DNA of 7,318 nt. It comes from Acidimicrobiia bacterium UBA6912 (lineage in GTDB: Bacteria; Actinomycetota; Acidimicrobiia; Spongiisociales; UBA5794). The DNA lies in contig DKBA01000031.1 of the NCBI GenBank assembly GCA_002450985.1, positions 1 through 7,318 on the forward strand, read 5' to 3'. The stretch's first letter is position 1. The number at the start of each line of letters is the position of its first letter. The notes below the pieces were generated by a model. It searched no databases, was not told the origin of the DNA, and was given only the letters and a program-made list of their open reading frames with translations. Below are positions 1 through 6,143 of the stretch, piece by piece. A program made the position numbers and the translations under genes.

Positions 1-1005
1 CGGCTCGAGAACAGCCTCGGGCTCGGGCTCAGGCTCGGGCTCAGGCTCGGGCTCACGCTCGGGCTCGAGTTTGGGTTCGCGTTCGCGCCCGGGCGGGGCG
101 CTGCGCATGCGCTCGACCTCGGCGGCGAGCTCGTCCGCATCGACCCTGCCGGTGGCCATGACCGTCGAGGCCGGGATGATCTTCACCCCGCCTTCCTCCT
201 CGGACCACGTCCCGGTCTGCGGCTCATCGGTGGGCCGCACGACACGCATCGCCGCAACCTCGCCCCCGGTCCTCCCTTCGTCGATCTGCGTGCCGAGCTC
301 GTCGATGGAACGTCGGGTTGCCTCGAGCTCTCGCATCAACTCGGAGCGGCGAGCCTCCAGGGCCCGCGCTCGCTCCTGCGCCGCCTCCGCGGAACGCCGC
401 GCCGAATCGAGGATCCGCTCAGATTCGGTGCTCGCATCGGTGACGATCTGGTCTGCCTCGGCGCGGGCCGCCCGCAGGATGTCGTCGGCGTTGCGCCTCG
501 CCTCCGCCACCGTCCGCAGCTCCTCTCGCTCGGCCTCGGCGCGGATGAACAGCGCATCTTGCCGTGCCGCGTCGACGAGCTTGGTGACCGTCGTGGTGCT
601 CGCCTCGAGCATGGCGGTCGCCTCGTCCCAGGCCGATCCTCGCAGCGCCGCCGCATCGGCATCGGCAGCTGCCCTCGTCTCCGCGACGCCGGCTTCCGTC
701 TCCTTCCGCCACCGGGCGGCGTCGGCGGCGGCTCGCTCCCGCATCTCGGTTGCGGCCCGCCTCGCCTCGTCGAGCACCGCCGTGACATCGCCGCCCACCT
801 TCGTGATCTCGGCGGCGAGATCCGGAACCTCCTCGATACCGAGTTGTGACACCTTGGCCTCGAGGCGGGTCACCTGCTCCTCGAGGCCGGCGACGCGGGC
901 TGCGACCTCGCGACGGAAGCGATCGACTGCATCTCGGTCGTAACCACGCAATGCCGAGGGAAAGGCCGCATTGTCGATGTCGTCAGCGGTGGAGTCGGGC
1001 GGCAT
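1..1005 (-). CDS. DivIVA-domain coiled-coil protein (C-terminus cut by window edge)
   Basis: The frame is open from the ATG at 1005 to the left edge: 335 codons with no stop, so the C-terminus is missing. Residues 15-30 (FPSALRGYDRDAVDRF) match the DivIVA N-terminal signature (F..alRGYd..eVD.F), which in the family binds curved or polar membrane. Residues 30 to about 265 are Ala/Glu/Arg/Asp-rich with heptad character and few prolines, so a long parallel coiled coil is expected. A short less helical segment follows (KIIPASTVMATGRVDADELA), then from about residue 300 a charged proline-rich tail with a Glu-Pro run at 314-330. No membrane segment or enzymatic motif is visible. The role is inferred from the family: a cytoplasmic scaffold at the pole or septum, as in Wag31/SepIVA-like proteins. 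It lies downstream of a membrane protease and a sortase on the same strand, with an 84-bp gap. It is not close enough to Wag31 to name. No Shine-Dalgarno precedes the ATG, but a TATCGT hexamer lies 6 nt upstream. The DivIVA assignment is fairly sure and the specific role is not known. Confidence 0.85.
   Translation of the reverse strand, partial: MPPDSTADDIDNAAFPSALRGYDRDAVDRFRREVAARVAGLEEQVTRLEAKVSQLGIEEVPDLAAEITKVGGDVTAVLDEARRAATEMRERAAADAARWRKETEAGVAETRAAADADAAALRGSAWDEATAMLEASTTTVTKLVDAARQDALFIRAEAEREELRTVAEARRNADDILRAARAEADQIVTDASTESERILDSARRSAEAAQERARALEARRSELMRELEATRRSIDELGTQIDEGRTGGEVAAMRVVRPTDEPQTGTWSEEEGGVKIIPASTVMATGRVDADELAAEVERMRSAPPGREREPKLEPEREPEPEPEPEPEPEAVLEP
16..69. repeat. 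Hexanucleotide tandem repeat encoding a Glu-Pro run
   Basis: Nine consecutive hexamers of the form ctcggg, ctcagg, ctcacg or ctcgag fill this stretch. On the minus strand they read as alternating Pro and Glu codons (with one Arg and a first Leu) in the tail of the DivIVA-domain protein, residues 313-330. Part of the array alternates ctcggg and ctcagg, making a 12-bp higher-order unit. The repeat is in frame and changes in copy number by whole hexamers would keep the frame open. Confidence 0.85.
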
Positions 1006-1011
1006 CGTCCG

Positions 1012-1017
1012 ACGATA
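1012..1017 (-). promoter_or_regulatory. Candidate leaderless -10 (TATCGT) of the DivIVA-domain gene
   Basis: TATCGT fits the actinobacterial TANNNT -10 consensus and ends 6 nt before the ATG at 1005, so transcription would begin at or next to the start codon. No convincing -35 is seen 16-18 nt upstream and no Shine-Dalgarno lies in the gap. This is an inference from spacing alone. Confidence 0.4.
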
Positions 1018-1089
1018 CCCGAGGAATCGGTCTCTCCCTGCGCATTCCGGCGTCCTCGGCTCGAGGTCTGCGCCGTGGGACTCGGGACG

Positions 1090-2241
1090 TCACGCCCCCT
1101 TGGGTGGGAGCGTCTCCAGGAAATCGAGGGCGTCGTCGATGATCGCGACACGCACGACCTCGATGTCGTTCCCTGCAGCGTCAACGGCGTCGTCGTAGTT
1201 GCCTGCAGGGACCAGCACGTAGTCTGCGCCGACGTCGATCGCTCCGAACACCTTCTGCCGTACCCCGCCGATGGCGCCGACGTTGCCGTCCGAATCGATG
1301 GTCCCCGTGCCGGCGATCCGGTAGCCCTTCGTCAGATCCTGTGGTGTGAGCTGGTTCATGATCTCGAGCGCGAACATCAGACCGGCGGAGGGCCCCCCGA
1401 TGTTCTGCGCATCGATCTCGACGTCGACCGGGAACACGATGTTGCTCGGAGCGCTGACGAGGAGCACCCCGACCATGCCGCGATCGGGCTCGTCCTCGAC
1501 GACGCCATCCTCGTTGACGAAGCGGAAGGGAGTGAGGGTCACGGTGAGCGTGAGGTCGGCAACCTCCCCGTCTTCGCCGGTCCGCTGCACCTCGAGCTCG
1601 ACGACGTCGCCCGGCGCCCGACCGCTGATCAGGGCGACGGCGTCTTCGGAGAACTCGACCGGCTCGCCGTCCACGGCGACGATGACGTCGTTGGGCTCGA
1701 CGACGCCCTCGGCGGCCGAACCCTCGACGACCGAGGTGACGAGCGCCCCCGACCCTTCGAGCGTCACGTCGTAGCCGAGACGAGTGAGCGCCACGTACTT
1801 GGCGTTGACCTGCGACATCTCCATGAGGTCGAGGTTCTGCCTCCTCAGGTCGTCCTGGGAAACCCCCGCCGGGCGGATGTTCTCCCTGGGGCTCAGGTCG
1901 ACCTCGTTGTCGAGGAGCGCGCCGACGTACTCGAGGGCGTTGATCTCACGCAGCGACACCGTCAGGAAGAAGAAGTCACCATCTTCGGGGCCCATGGTTG
2001 CCGGGACCGAGATGAAGTCGCTCGTGTCGTTGACAGGACCCGGCGAGAGGGCATAGTACGGAACGTTGATCGGCCATGCCGCGCCGATCGCGGTGCCGAT
2101 GAGCAGCAGGATGCCGGCGATGACGAACGGCCACTTCGGGATCTTGGGTGGCGGAGGCGGCTCGGCCGGCACGACGTCGAAGGGTTCGATCGGCGTGACG
2201 GGCGGCTGCGGTGTGCCGCTGTCGAGCTCTGTTGCGTCCAT
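1090..2241 (-). CDS. PDZ domain-containing Lon-like serine protease, membrane-anchored (YlbL family)
   Basis: This 383-residue protein starts with a Pro-rich cytoplasmic segment. One transmembrane helix follows at about 37-56 (within WPFVIAGILLLIGTAIGAAW), then an extracytoplasmic region beginning PINVPYYALSPGP, which is typical of YlbL-like proteins. A PDZ domain spans about 159-221 (GALVTSVVEGSAAEGVVEPN, then DGEPV). The C-terminal Lon (S16) proteolytic domain runs from about 225, with nucleophile Ser285 in IGGPSAGLMFALEI and general base Lys330 in GGVRQKVFGA, 45 residues apart as expected for the Ser-Lys dyad. There is no AAA ATPase domain, so this is ATP-independent proteolysis outside the membrane. 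The family is implicated in membrane-protein quality control and regulated cleavage; the substrate here is unknown. I chose the ATG at 2241 because a TACCAT hexamer sits 7 nt upstream. A TTG at 2271 would add 10 residues (393 aa). It lies 75 bp downstream of the sortase and 84 bp upstream of the DivIVA gene. Confidence 0.93.
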   Translation of the reverse strand: MDATELDSGTPQPPVTPIEPFDVVPAEPPPPPKIPKWPFVIAGILLLIGTAIGAAWPINVPYYALSPGPVNDTSDFISVPATMGPEDGDFFFLTVSLREINALEYVGALLDNEVDLSPRENIRPAGVSQDDLRRQNLDLMEMSQVNAKYVALTRLGYDVTLEGSGALVTSVVEGSAAEGVVEPNDVIVAVDGEPVEFSEDAVALISGRAPGDVVELEVQRTGEDGEVADLTLTVTLTPFRFVNEDGVVEDEPDRGMVGVLLVSAPSNIVFPVDVEIDAQNIGGPSAGLMFALEIMNQLTPQDLTKGYRIAGTGTIDSDGNVGAIGGVRQKVFGAIDVGADYVLVPAGNYDDAVDAAGNDIEVVRVAIIDDALDFLETLPPKGA

Positions 2242-2248
2242 CGAGACG

Positions 2249-2254
2249 ATGGTA
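2249..2254 (-). promoter_or_regulatory. Candidate leaderless -10 (TACCAT) of the PDZ/Lon protease gene
   Basis: TACCAT matches TANNNT and ends 7 nt before the ATG at 2241, the spacing expected for a leaderless mRNA. No Shine-Dalgarno is present. A TTGACC at 2266-2271 looks like a -35 but lies only 11 nt from this hexamer, too close for a normal pair. The hexamer supports the ATG at 2241 over the TTG at 2271. Confidence 0.35.
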
Positions 2255-2316
2255 CCGGGCGTATGGGTCAATCACACCGCACGAATGGCGTTGCGGAGGT
2301 CCGATCGCGACCCACT

Positions 2317-2886
2317 TCAGGCGATGATGCCACCCCCGACGAGGGTGGCACGAACCACGATGCGCTGCGCCGCCGATCCCTTGGGATGGCAGGCGAACAT
2401 CGTGAGGAGGGGCTCGCCGTTGTCGTAGGAGATCCACAGCGCATCCGGCGTCACGACGAAGCTCTCCGTGACCTTGTACATCACGTCGAAGCCGTTCGAG
2501 TTGGTCACGAACACCACGTCGCCGGGCCGGAGCCGGTCGAGATCGGTGAACGGATGGCTGTGGGTGGTGCGGTGGCCGGCGAGCACCATGTTGCCGGCGC
2601 CTCCGGGAAACGCGGTGCCCGCCCAGTGAGCCGGGCCCTGATCGATCACGCTGAGGTCGATGCCCTCACGAACCACCTCGTCGACACCGATCGCCGGGAT
2701 CCGGAGCGTGCCGACGACCTGTCCTGCGAGTTGGTCCTGGTCACCGACCGGCTGCCGGCTCGCCGCCGGCGTCCACTCCCCCACCGGCTCCTCGACGATG
2801 TCGATCCCCAGCACGGGAGCGGGCCCGGCGATGAGCGCGCCGATGAGGAGCCCCAGAGCGATCGCACGGTGCAGTCCGGTTCGCAT
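2317..2886 (-). CDS. Sortase family cysteine transpeptidase (class E/F-like)
   Basis: This 189-residue protein has an N-terminal hydrophobic signal-anchor at about 8-28 (AIALGLLIGALIAG), which places the enzyme outside the membrane. The sortase beta-barrel follows from about residue 55 (GQVVGTLRIPAIGV). Catalytic residues are visible in order: His105 in NMVLAGHRTTHSHPF, Cys166 in LLTMFACHPKG, and Arg175 in AAQRIVVRATL. This is the His-Cys-Arg triad of sortases, which cleave a C-terminal sorting signal such as LPXTG or LAXTG and attach the protein to a cell-wall nucleophile. The Cys box reads TMFAC rather than the classical TLxTC, so the usual Thr before the Cys is Ala. The short length with no C-terminal membrane helix fits actinobacterial class E or F enzymes; I cannot assign the class firmly. 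No sorting-signal substrate is encoded in the window. The ATG at 2886 has no Shine-Dalgarno but a TATCGT 9 nt upstream. The gene is divergent from bioY. Confidence 0.92.
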   Translation of the reverse strand: MRTGLHRAIALGLLIGALIAGPAPVLGIDIVEEPVGEWTPAASRQPVGDQDQLAGQVVGTLRIPAIGVDEVVREGIDLSVIDQGPAHWAGTAFPGGAGNMVLAGHRTTHSHPFTDLDRLRPGDVVFVTNSNGFDVMYKVTESFVVTPDALWISYDNGEPLLTMFACHPKGSAAQRIVVRATLVGGGIIA

Positions 2887-2895
2887 GACGGCCGC

Positions 2896-2923
2896 ACGAT
2901 AGAATCCCGGTCCCGCAAGCCAA
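2896..2923 (-). promoter_or_regulatory. Candidate sortase promoter (TTGGCT - 16 nt - TATCGT)
   Basis: On the minus strand TTGGCT (2923-2918) is followed after 16 nt by TATCGT (2901-2896), each matching the sigma-70 consensus at 4 of 6 positions. The -10 ends 9 nt before the sortase ATG, so the transcript would have little or no leader. It overlaps the candidate bioY -10 on the other strand. It is the only -10 hexamer in the window with a plausible -35. Confidence 0.45.
2900..2905 (+). promoter_or_regulatory. Candidate bioY -10 (TAGAAT)
   Basis: TAGAAT matches TATAAT at 5 of 6 positions and lies 28 nt upstream of the chosen bioY start, leaving room for a leader of roughly 20 nt that contains the ribosome binding site. 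No good -35 is present (the DNA there is the 5' end of the sortase gene). It shares the bases TA with the sortase -10, so the two promoters would compete or be controlled together. I see no recognisable biotin-repressor palindrome in the spacer. Confidence 0.4.
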
Positions 2924-2928
2924 AGAGG
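2923..2928 (+). promoter_or_regulatory. Ribosome binding site deciding the bioY start
   Basis: AAGAGG lies 5 nt before the GTG at 2934. The alternative in-frame GTG at 2928 would overlap this site, so the downstream GTG is preferred. Confidence 0.55.
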
Positions 2929-2933
2929 TGTCT

Positions 2934-3524
2934 GTGCAAGCGACCGTTCCGTCCCGCGTCATCACCGGAGTCGTCCTCCCGCGCTCGACGGCCGCCACCG
3001 CATCGCTGATCGCCGGTTTCGCCCTGCTCACGGCGCTGGCGGCCCAGATTCGCATCCCACTGCCGTTCACCCCCGTGCCGATCACGGGCCAGACCTTCGC
3101 CGTCTTGCTCGCGGGCGCCGCGCTCGGGTCGTTCGCCGGGGCCGCCAGCCAGGCGCTGTACGTGCTCCTCGGGGCCGTGGGGCTGCCGTTCTACGCCGGC
3201 GGGACCTCGGGGTGGACCGTCGCCACCGGGGCGACCGGCGGGTACCTCGTCGGCTTCATCGTCGCAGCGTGGGTGGTCGGAGCCCTCGCCGAACGGCAGC
3301 AGGACCGCACCATCGCCACTGCCGTGCCGGCGTTCCTCCTGGGAAGCGTCGTCATCCACCTGTTCGGCGTCCCCTGGCTGGCGGCCACGCTCGACGTGGG
3401 GTGGACGGAGGCGGCGGGACTCGGCTCGGTGCCATTCATCCCGGGCGACCTGGCGAAGATCGCCGTCGCCGGCCTGCTGCTCCCGGCGGCGTGGCGTCTC
3501 ACCCGCCGCACTCGCTCGCTGTGA
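2934..3524 (+). CDS. bioY: BioY, biotin-binding S component of an ECF transporter
   Basis: This 196-residue hydrophobic protein has about six membrane segments. BioY-family marks are clear: PFTPVPITGQTFAVLLAGAA at about 44-63, SQALYVLLGAVGLPFYAGG around 72-90, GATGGYLVGF at 99-108, and PFIPGDLAK near the C-terminus. In that last motif Asp172 and Lys175 form the D-x-x-K pair linked to ligand binding in the family. BioY captures biotin at the membrane and normally works with the shared energising module EcfT plus the ATPases EcfA/EcfA'. None of these is in the window, so it either uses a module encoded elsewhere or acts alone, as reported for some solitary BioY proteins. The GTG at 2934 was chosen because AAGAGG precedes it by 5 nt; a GTG at 2928 would add two residues. 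The 3' end overlaps the thioesterase start by 4 nt (GTGA), so the two are probably co-translated. It is divergent from the sortase gene. Confidence 0.95.
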   Translation: MQATVPSRVITGVVLPRSTAATASLIAGFALLTALAAQIRIPLPFTPVPITGQTFAVLLAGAALGSFAGAASQALYVLLGAVGLPFYAGGTSGWTVATGATGGYLVGFIVAAWVVGALAERQQDRTIATAVPAFLLGSVVIHLFGVPWLAATLDVGWTEAAGLGSVPFIPGDLAKIAVAGLLLPAAWRLTRRTRSL

Positions 3525-3940
3525 ACGACGCGGTGCCCGCGGCCGACCGCGCGGGCCGCATCCGGGAGCTGTTCGCCCGGGACCGGTACGCCGCCCTCCT
3601 CGGACTCGAGCTCGTGGCGGAGGAGCCGGTGACCGTGGCGATGCCGATTCGTCGCGATCACGAGAACTTCTACGACGTCACCCACGGCGGTGCGATGTTC
3701 TCGCTCGCCGATTGCGCCTTCAGCCTCGCCTCCAACGCCCACGGCGATCGCGCCGTGGCCATCGACACCCATCTCGTGCTCACCGCGGCGACGCGCCACA
3801 CCGACACGCTCACGGCGGTAGCGGAGGAGGTGACCCGGGGCAGGACCCTCGCCACCTATCGCATCACGCTCACGAGGGGTGACGGGCGCATCGCCGGTCT
3901 GTTCACGGGAACCGTGCACATCACGCCGCACCCGTCATGA
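3521..3940 (+). CDS. PaaI-family hotdog-fold acyl-CoA thioesterase
   Basis: This 139-residue protein has the length and layout of PaaI-type single-hotdog thioesterases. The conserved core is NFYDVTHGGAMFSLADCAFS, with the HGG turn at 55-57 and Asp64 at the position of the catalytic Asp in E. coli PaaI, followed by SLASNAHG. The second half (THLVLTAATRHTDTLTAVAE, then RGRTLATYRITL and a closing AGLFTGTVHI) matches the family's remaining strands. It should hydrolyse acyl- or aryl-CoA thioesters in the cytoplasm, probably as a tetramer. The paa phenylacetate genes are not in the window, so the substrate cannot be stated and I give no gene symbol. The GTG at 3521 is chosen because it overlaps the bioY stop by 4 nt and begins exactly where homology-like sequence starts; there is no Shine-Dalgarno, so translational coupling to bioY is likely. 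The frame is open further upstream inside bioY, but that part is low-complexity out-of-frame sequence. Its stop overlaps the 3937 mini-ORF by ATGA. Confidence 0.9.
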   Translation: MNDAVPAADRAGRIRELFARDRYAALLGLELVAEEPVTVAMPIRRDHENFYDVTHGGAMFSLADCAFSLASNAHGDRAVAIDTHLVLTAATRHTDTLTAVAEEVTRGRTLATYRITLTRGDGRIAGLFTGTVHITPHPS

Positions 3941-4035
3941 TGACAGAACACCTGCCGGCCGGCTCCGACGGGCCCGTTGCGAGGACGCGGCACTTCTTCG
4001 TGGCTCCCCGACTTGGTACCCTCGCCCGCCGATGA
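3937..4035 (+). CDS. Possible 32-residue mini-ORF linking the thioesterase and glgX
   Basis: The frame opens at ATG 3937 (a second ATG follows at 3940) and closes at TGA 4033-4035. The product would be a basic 32-residue peptide beginning MMTEHLPAGSDGPVARTRHF and ending LARR. The start overlaps the thioesterase stop as ATGA and the stop overlaps the glgX start as ATGA, so it fills the 91-bp gap exactly and would let ribosomes pass from one gene to the next. I see no domain, signal peptide or membrane segment, and no Shine-Dalgarno. It could be a coupling leader for glgX, or chance: a frame of 32 codons is common in GC-rich DNA. The geometry, not the protein sequence, is the evidence. Confidence 0.3.
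   Translation: MMTEHLPAGSDGPVARTRHFFVAPRLGTLARR
4017..4022 (+). promoter_or_regulatory. Candidate leaderless -10 (TACCCT) of glgX
   Basis: TACCCT matches TANNNT and ends 9 nt before the glgX ATG at 4032. No Shine-Dalgarno lies in the gap and the -35 region is weak. It would give the glycogen genes their own transcript, as an alternative or addition to read-through from bioY and the thioesterase. Confidence 0.3.
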
Positions 4036-6143
4036 CACGCCTGCTTCCCGGACGGCCGTATCCGCTGGGCGCGACCTACGACGGGCACGGCACGAATTTC
4101 GCCGTCCACTCCGACATCGCCGAGTCGATCGCCGTGTGCGTCTTCGAGCCGGACGGGTCCGAGACGCCCTACTGGCTCTCCGCGTCGGACGGCTCCATCC
4201 ACCACGGCTACGTGACCGACCTGGGGCCGGGCACTCGCTACGGGCTCAGGGTGGAAGGTCCGTGGGCGCCCGGCCAGGGGAAGTGGTGCAACCCGGCGAA
4301 GCTGCTCATCGATCCGTACGCCCACGCCATCGACGGCGACATCGCATGGGATCGCGCCGTGTACGGCTACGACATCCAGGACCCCGACGTCGCCGAGCCG
4401 CACGACAGCGCACCCTTCATGCCGAAGTCGCTCGTCGTCGATCACTCCTTCGATTGGGGCGATGACGTCTCGCCGCAGATCCCCTGGCACGAGACGATCC
4501 TCTACGAGACGCACGTCAAGAGCCTCAGCCAGCTGCACCCCGACGTGCCGCCGGAGCTCCGCGGCACGTACCGCGGTCTCGCCTCGCCGCCGATCATCGA
4601 CCATCTCCTCGGGCTCGGGATCACCACCGTCGAGCTGCTCCCTGTGCAGCACTTCGTACACGACCACGCGCTGGTGCGTCACGGGCTTCGCAACCTGTGG
4701 GGATACCAGCCGATCGGCTTCTTCGCCCCCTACAGCGGCTATGCGGCGTCCCAGGACCCGGGCGGGCAGGTCGCCGAGTTCAAAGACATGGTGAAGGCGC
4801 TCCACGCCGCGGGGCTCGAGGTGATCCTCGACGTCGTCTACAACCACACCGGCGAGTCGCACGATCTCGGCCCCAATCTCAGCTTCCGAGGCATCGACAA
4901 CCCGGCGTACTACCGGCTGAGCGACGAGGATCCCCGCCACTATCTCGACTTCTCCGGCGTCGGCAACACCATCAACACGGACCATCCCGCCGTGCTGCGC
5001 CTGATCGCCGACAGCCTCCGGCACTGGGTGCAGGCCTACCACGTGGACGGGTTCCGGTTCGACCTGGCCACCACGCTCGCCCGCAGCGGACTGGAGTTCG
5101 ACGCCGCCGGGCCATTCCTCCACCTCATGTACCAGGATCCGGTCCTCAACAGCGTCAAGCTCATCGCCGAACCGTGGGACGTGGGACCGGGCGGCTACCG
5201 CGTCGGCTCCTTCCCCGCCGTGTGGCGTGAGTGGAACGACCGCTACCGCGACAATGTCCGGGATTACTGGCGAGCCGTCCCTGCTACTCGGGCCGAGTTC
5301 GCCTTCCGGCTGACGGGGAGCTCGGACATCTTCGCCCACGGTGGCCGGCGTCCTCCGACCGCGTCCATCAACTTCGTGACCAGCCACGACGGGTACACGC
5401 TCTCGGACCTGGTCGCCTACGAGCGCAAGCACAACGAGGCGAACGGCCAGCACAACGAGGACGGGCACGACGACAACCGGTCGTGGAACACCGGCGTCGA
5501 GGGCCCCACCGACGATGCCGGGATCAGCGACCTGCGCAACCGTCGCCGCCGCAGCATCCTGGCGACCCTCCTCCTCTCCCAGGGCGTTCCGATGCTCTTG
5601 GGTGGCGACGAGCTGAGCCGCACCCAACGCGGCAACAACAACGCCTACGCCCAGGACAACGAGACGTCGTGGTACGACTGGGGGAAGGTCGACGCTGCGT
5701 TCCTCGACTTCTGGCGCCGGATGGTGCAGCTCCGCCGCCGTCATCCGGTGTTCCGGAGACGCACCTGGCTGCGCGGCACGCCGGCCAACGGGTCCGGTCT
5801 CGAGGATGTCCGCTGGTTCACGCCCGAAGGTGCGCCGATGTCGCTGCACGACTGGGAGGCGCGTACCCCCACTTCGGTGGCGATCTACCTCAACGGGCAG
5901 GGACTCGTCGTGCCAGACGTCGACGGCCGTGCACCGCTGGACGACAGCTTCCTCCTCTTCCTGCATCCGGCGCCCCGGGCCCGCGGCTTCACCATCCCCG
6001 CCGGTCTCGGGCCCGCACCGTGGCAGCCCGTGATCGACACTGCGCTCGATGCCGAGCCCCCGCATCAGCTGCTCACCCAAGGACAGACGGTCGACGTCGC
6101 CGGGTTCGGGCTGGTGGTGCTTCGTCAGGGTGCAGACGTATGA
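4032..6143 (+). CDS. glgX: Glycogen debranching enzyme GlgX (GH13 with CBM48)
   Basis: This 703-residue protein matches the size of actinobacterial GlgX/TreX (E. coli GlgX is about 657). It hydrolyses alpha-1,6 branch linkages of glycogen or phosphorylase-limit dextrin in the cytoplasm. An N-terminal CBM48-type domain spans about 8-110 (GATYDGHGTNFAVHSDIAES, then GKWCNPAKLLIDPYA). The GH13 barrel follows from ILYETHVKSL. All four catalytic regions are intact: region I DVVYNH at 267-272, region II DGFRFDLA with nucleophile Asp344, region III AEPWD with acid/base Glu380, and region IV TSHDG with Asp453. The GlgX/isoamylase motif RGNNNAYAQDNETSWYDW lies at about 543-560, and a beta-sandwich C-domain ends the protein. 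The ATG at 4032 begins a sequence typical of GlgX starts (LLPGRPYPLGATYDG); upstream in-frame GTGs lie inside the thioesterase gene. It overlaps glgA by 4 nt, a glycogen-turnover pair. Specificity for trehalose synthesis (TreX, with treY/treZ) is less likely given the glgA neighbour. Confidence 0.97.
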   Translation: MTRLLPGRPYPLGATYDGHGTNFAVHSDIAESIAVCVFEPDGSETPYWLSASDGSIHHGYVTDLGPGTRYGLRVEGPWAPGQGKWCNPAKLLIDPYAHAIDGDIAWDRAVYGYDIQDPDVAEPHDSAPFMPKSLVVDHSFDWGDDVSPQIPWHETILYETHVKSLSQLHPDVPPELRGTYRGLASPPIIDHLLGLGITTVELLPVQHFVHDHALVRHGLRNLWGYQPIGFFAPYSGYAASQDPGGQVAEFKDMVKALHAAGLEVILDVVYNHTGESHDLGPNLSFRGIDNPAYYRLSDEDPRHYLDFSGVGNTINTDHPAVLRLIADSLRHWVQAYHVDGFRFDLATTLARSGLEFDAAGPFLHLMYQDPVLNSVKLIAEPWDVGPGGYRVGSFPAVWREWNDRYRDNVRDYWRAVPATRAEFAFRLTGSSDIFAHGGRRPPTASINFVTSHDGYTLSDLVAYERKHNEANGQHNEDGHDDNRSWNTGVEGPTDDAGISDLRNRRRRSILATLLLSQGVPMLLGGDELSRTQRGNNNAYAQDNETSWYDWGKVDAAFLDFWRRMVQLRRRHPVFRRRTWLRGTPANGSGLEDVRWFTPEGAPMSLHDWEARTPTSVAIYLNGQGLVVPDVDGRAPLDDSFLLFLHPAPRARGFTIPAGLGPAPWQPVIDTALDAEPPHQLLTQGQTVDVAGFGLVVLRQGADV
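6127..6130 (+). promoter_or_regulatory. Ribosome binding site of glgA
   Basis: AGGG inside the last codons of glgX lies 9 nt before the ATG at 6140. It supports that start together with the ATGA overlap. Confidence 0.4.

Noticed and set aside
71..943. A 290-codon Ser/Ala/Arg-rich open frame on the plus strand
   Set aside because: It is antisense to the DivIVA-domain gene, and its composition is low-complexity mirror sequence of a coiled coil.
2242..2271. TTG at 2271 as start of the PDZ/Lon-like protease
   Set aside because: A TTG with no Shine-Dalgarno is weaker than the ATG at 2241, which has a TANNNT hexamer 7 nt upstream. The ten extra residues carry no recognisable feature, but the longer form is not disproved.
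2328..2350. A perfect 8-bp stem (tgccaccc / gggtggca) with a 7-nt loop at the 3' end of the sortase gene
   Set aside because: It lies inside the coding sequence (…TLVGGG…) and has no T-run after it on the minus strand, so I do not call it a terminator. An attenuating role cannot be excluded.
1075..3009. A 644-codon open frame on the plus strand opposite the protease and sortase genes
   Set aside because: It is the mirror frame of two clear minus-strand genes. The translation is rich in Asp, Arg, Gly and His with no recognisable domain, as expected for antisense of GC-rich coding DNA.
3954..3963. The 10-bp palindrome gccggccggc upstream of glgX
   Set aside because: It has no loop, no T-tract and no partner copy; palindromes of this kind are frequent in GC-rich DNA.
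3879..4031. Upstream extension of glgX to an in-frame start at 3879 (51 extra residues)
   Set aside because: The added part overlaps the thioesterase gene out of frame and has no CBM48-like sequence; typical GlgX homology begins right after the ATG at 4032.
3921..6080. A 719-codon open frame on the minus strand opposite glgX
   Set aside because: It lies antisense to glgX, which has every GH13 catalytic motif. The antisense product is Val/Arg/Asp/Gly-rich and has no family resemblance.
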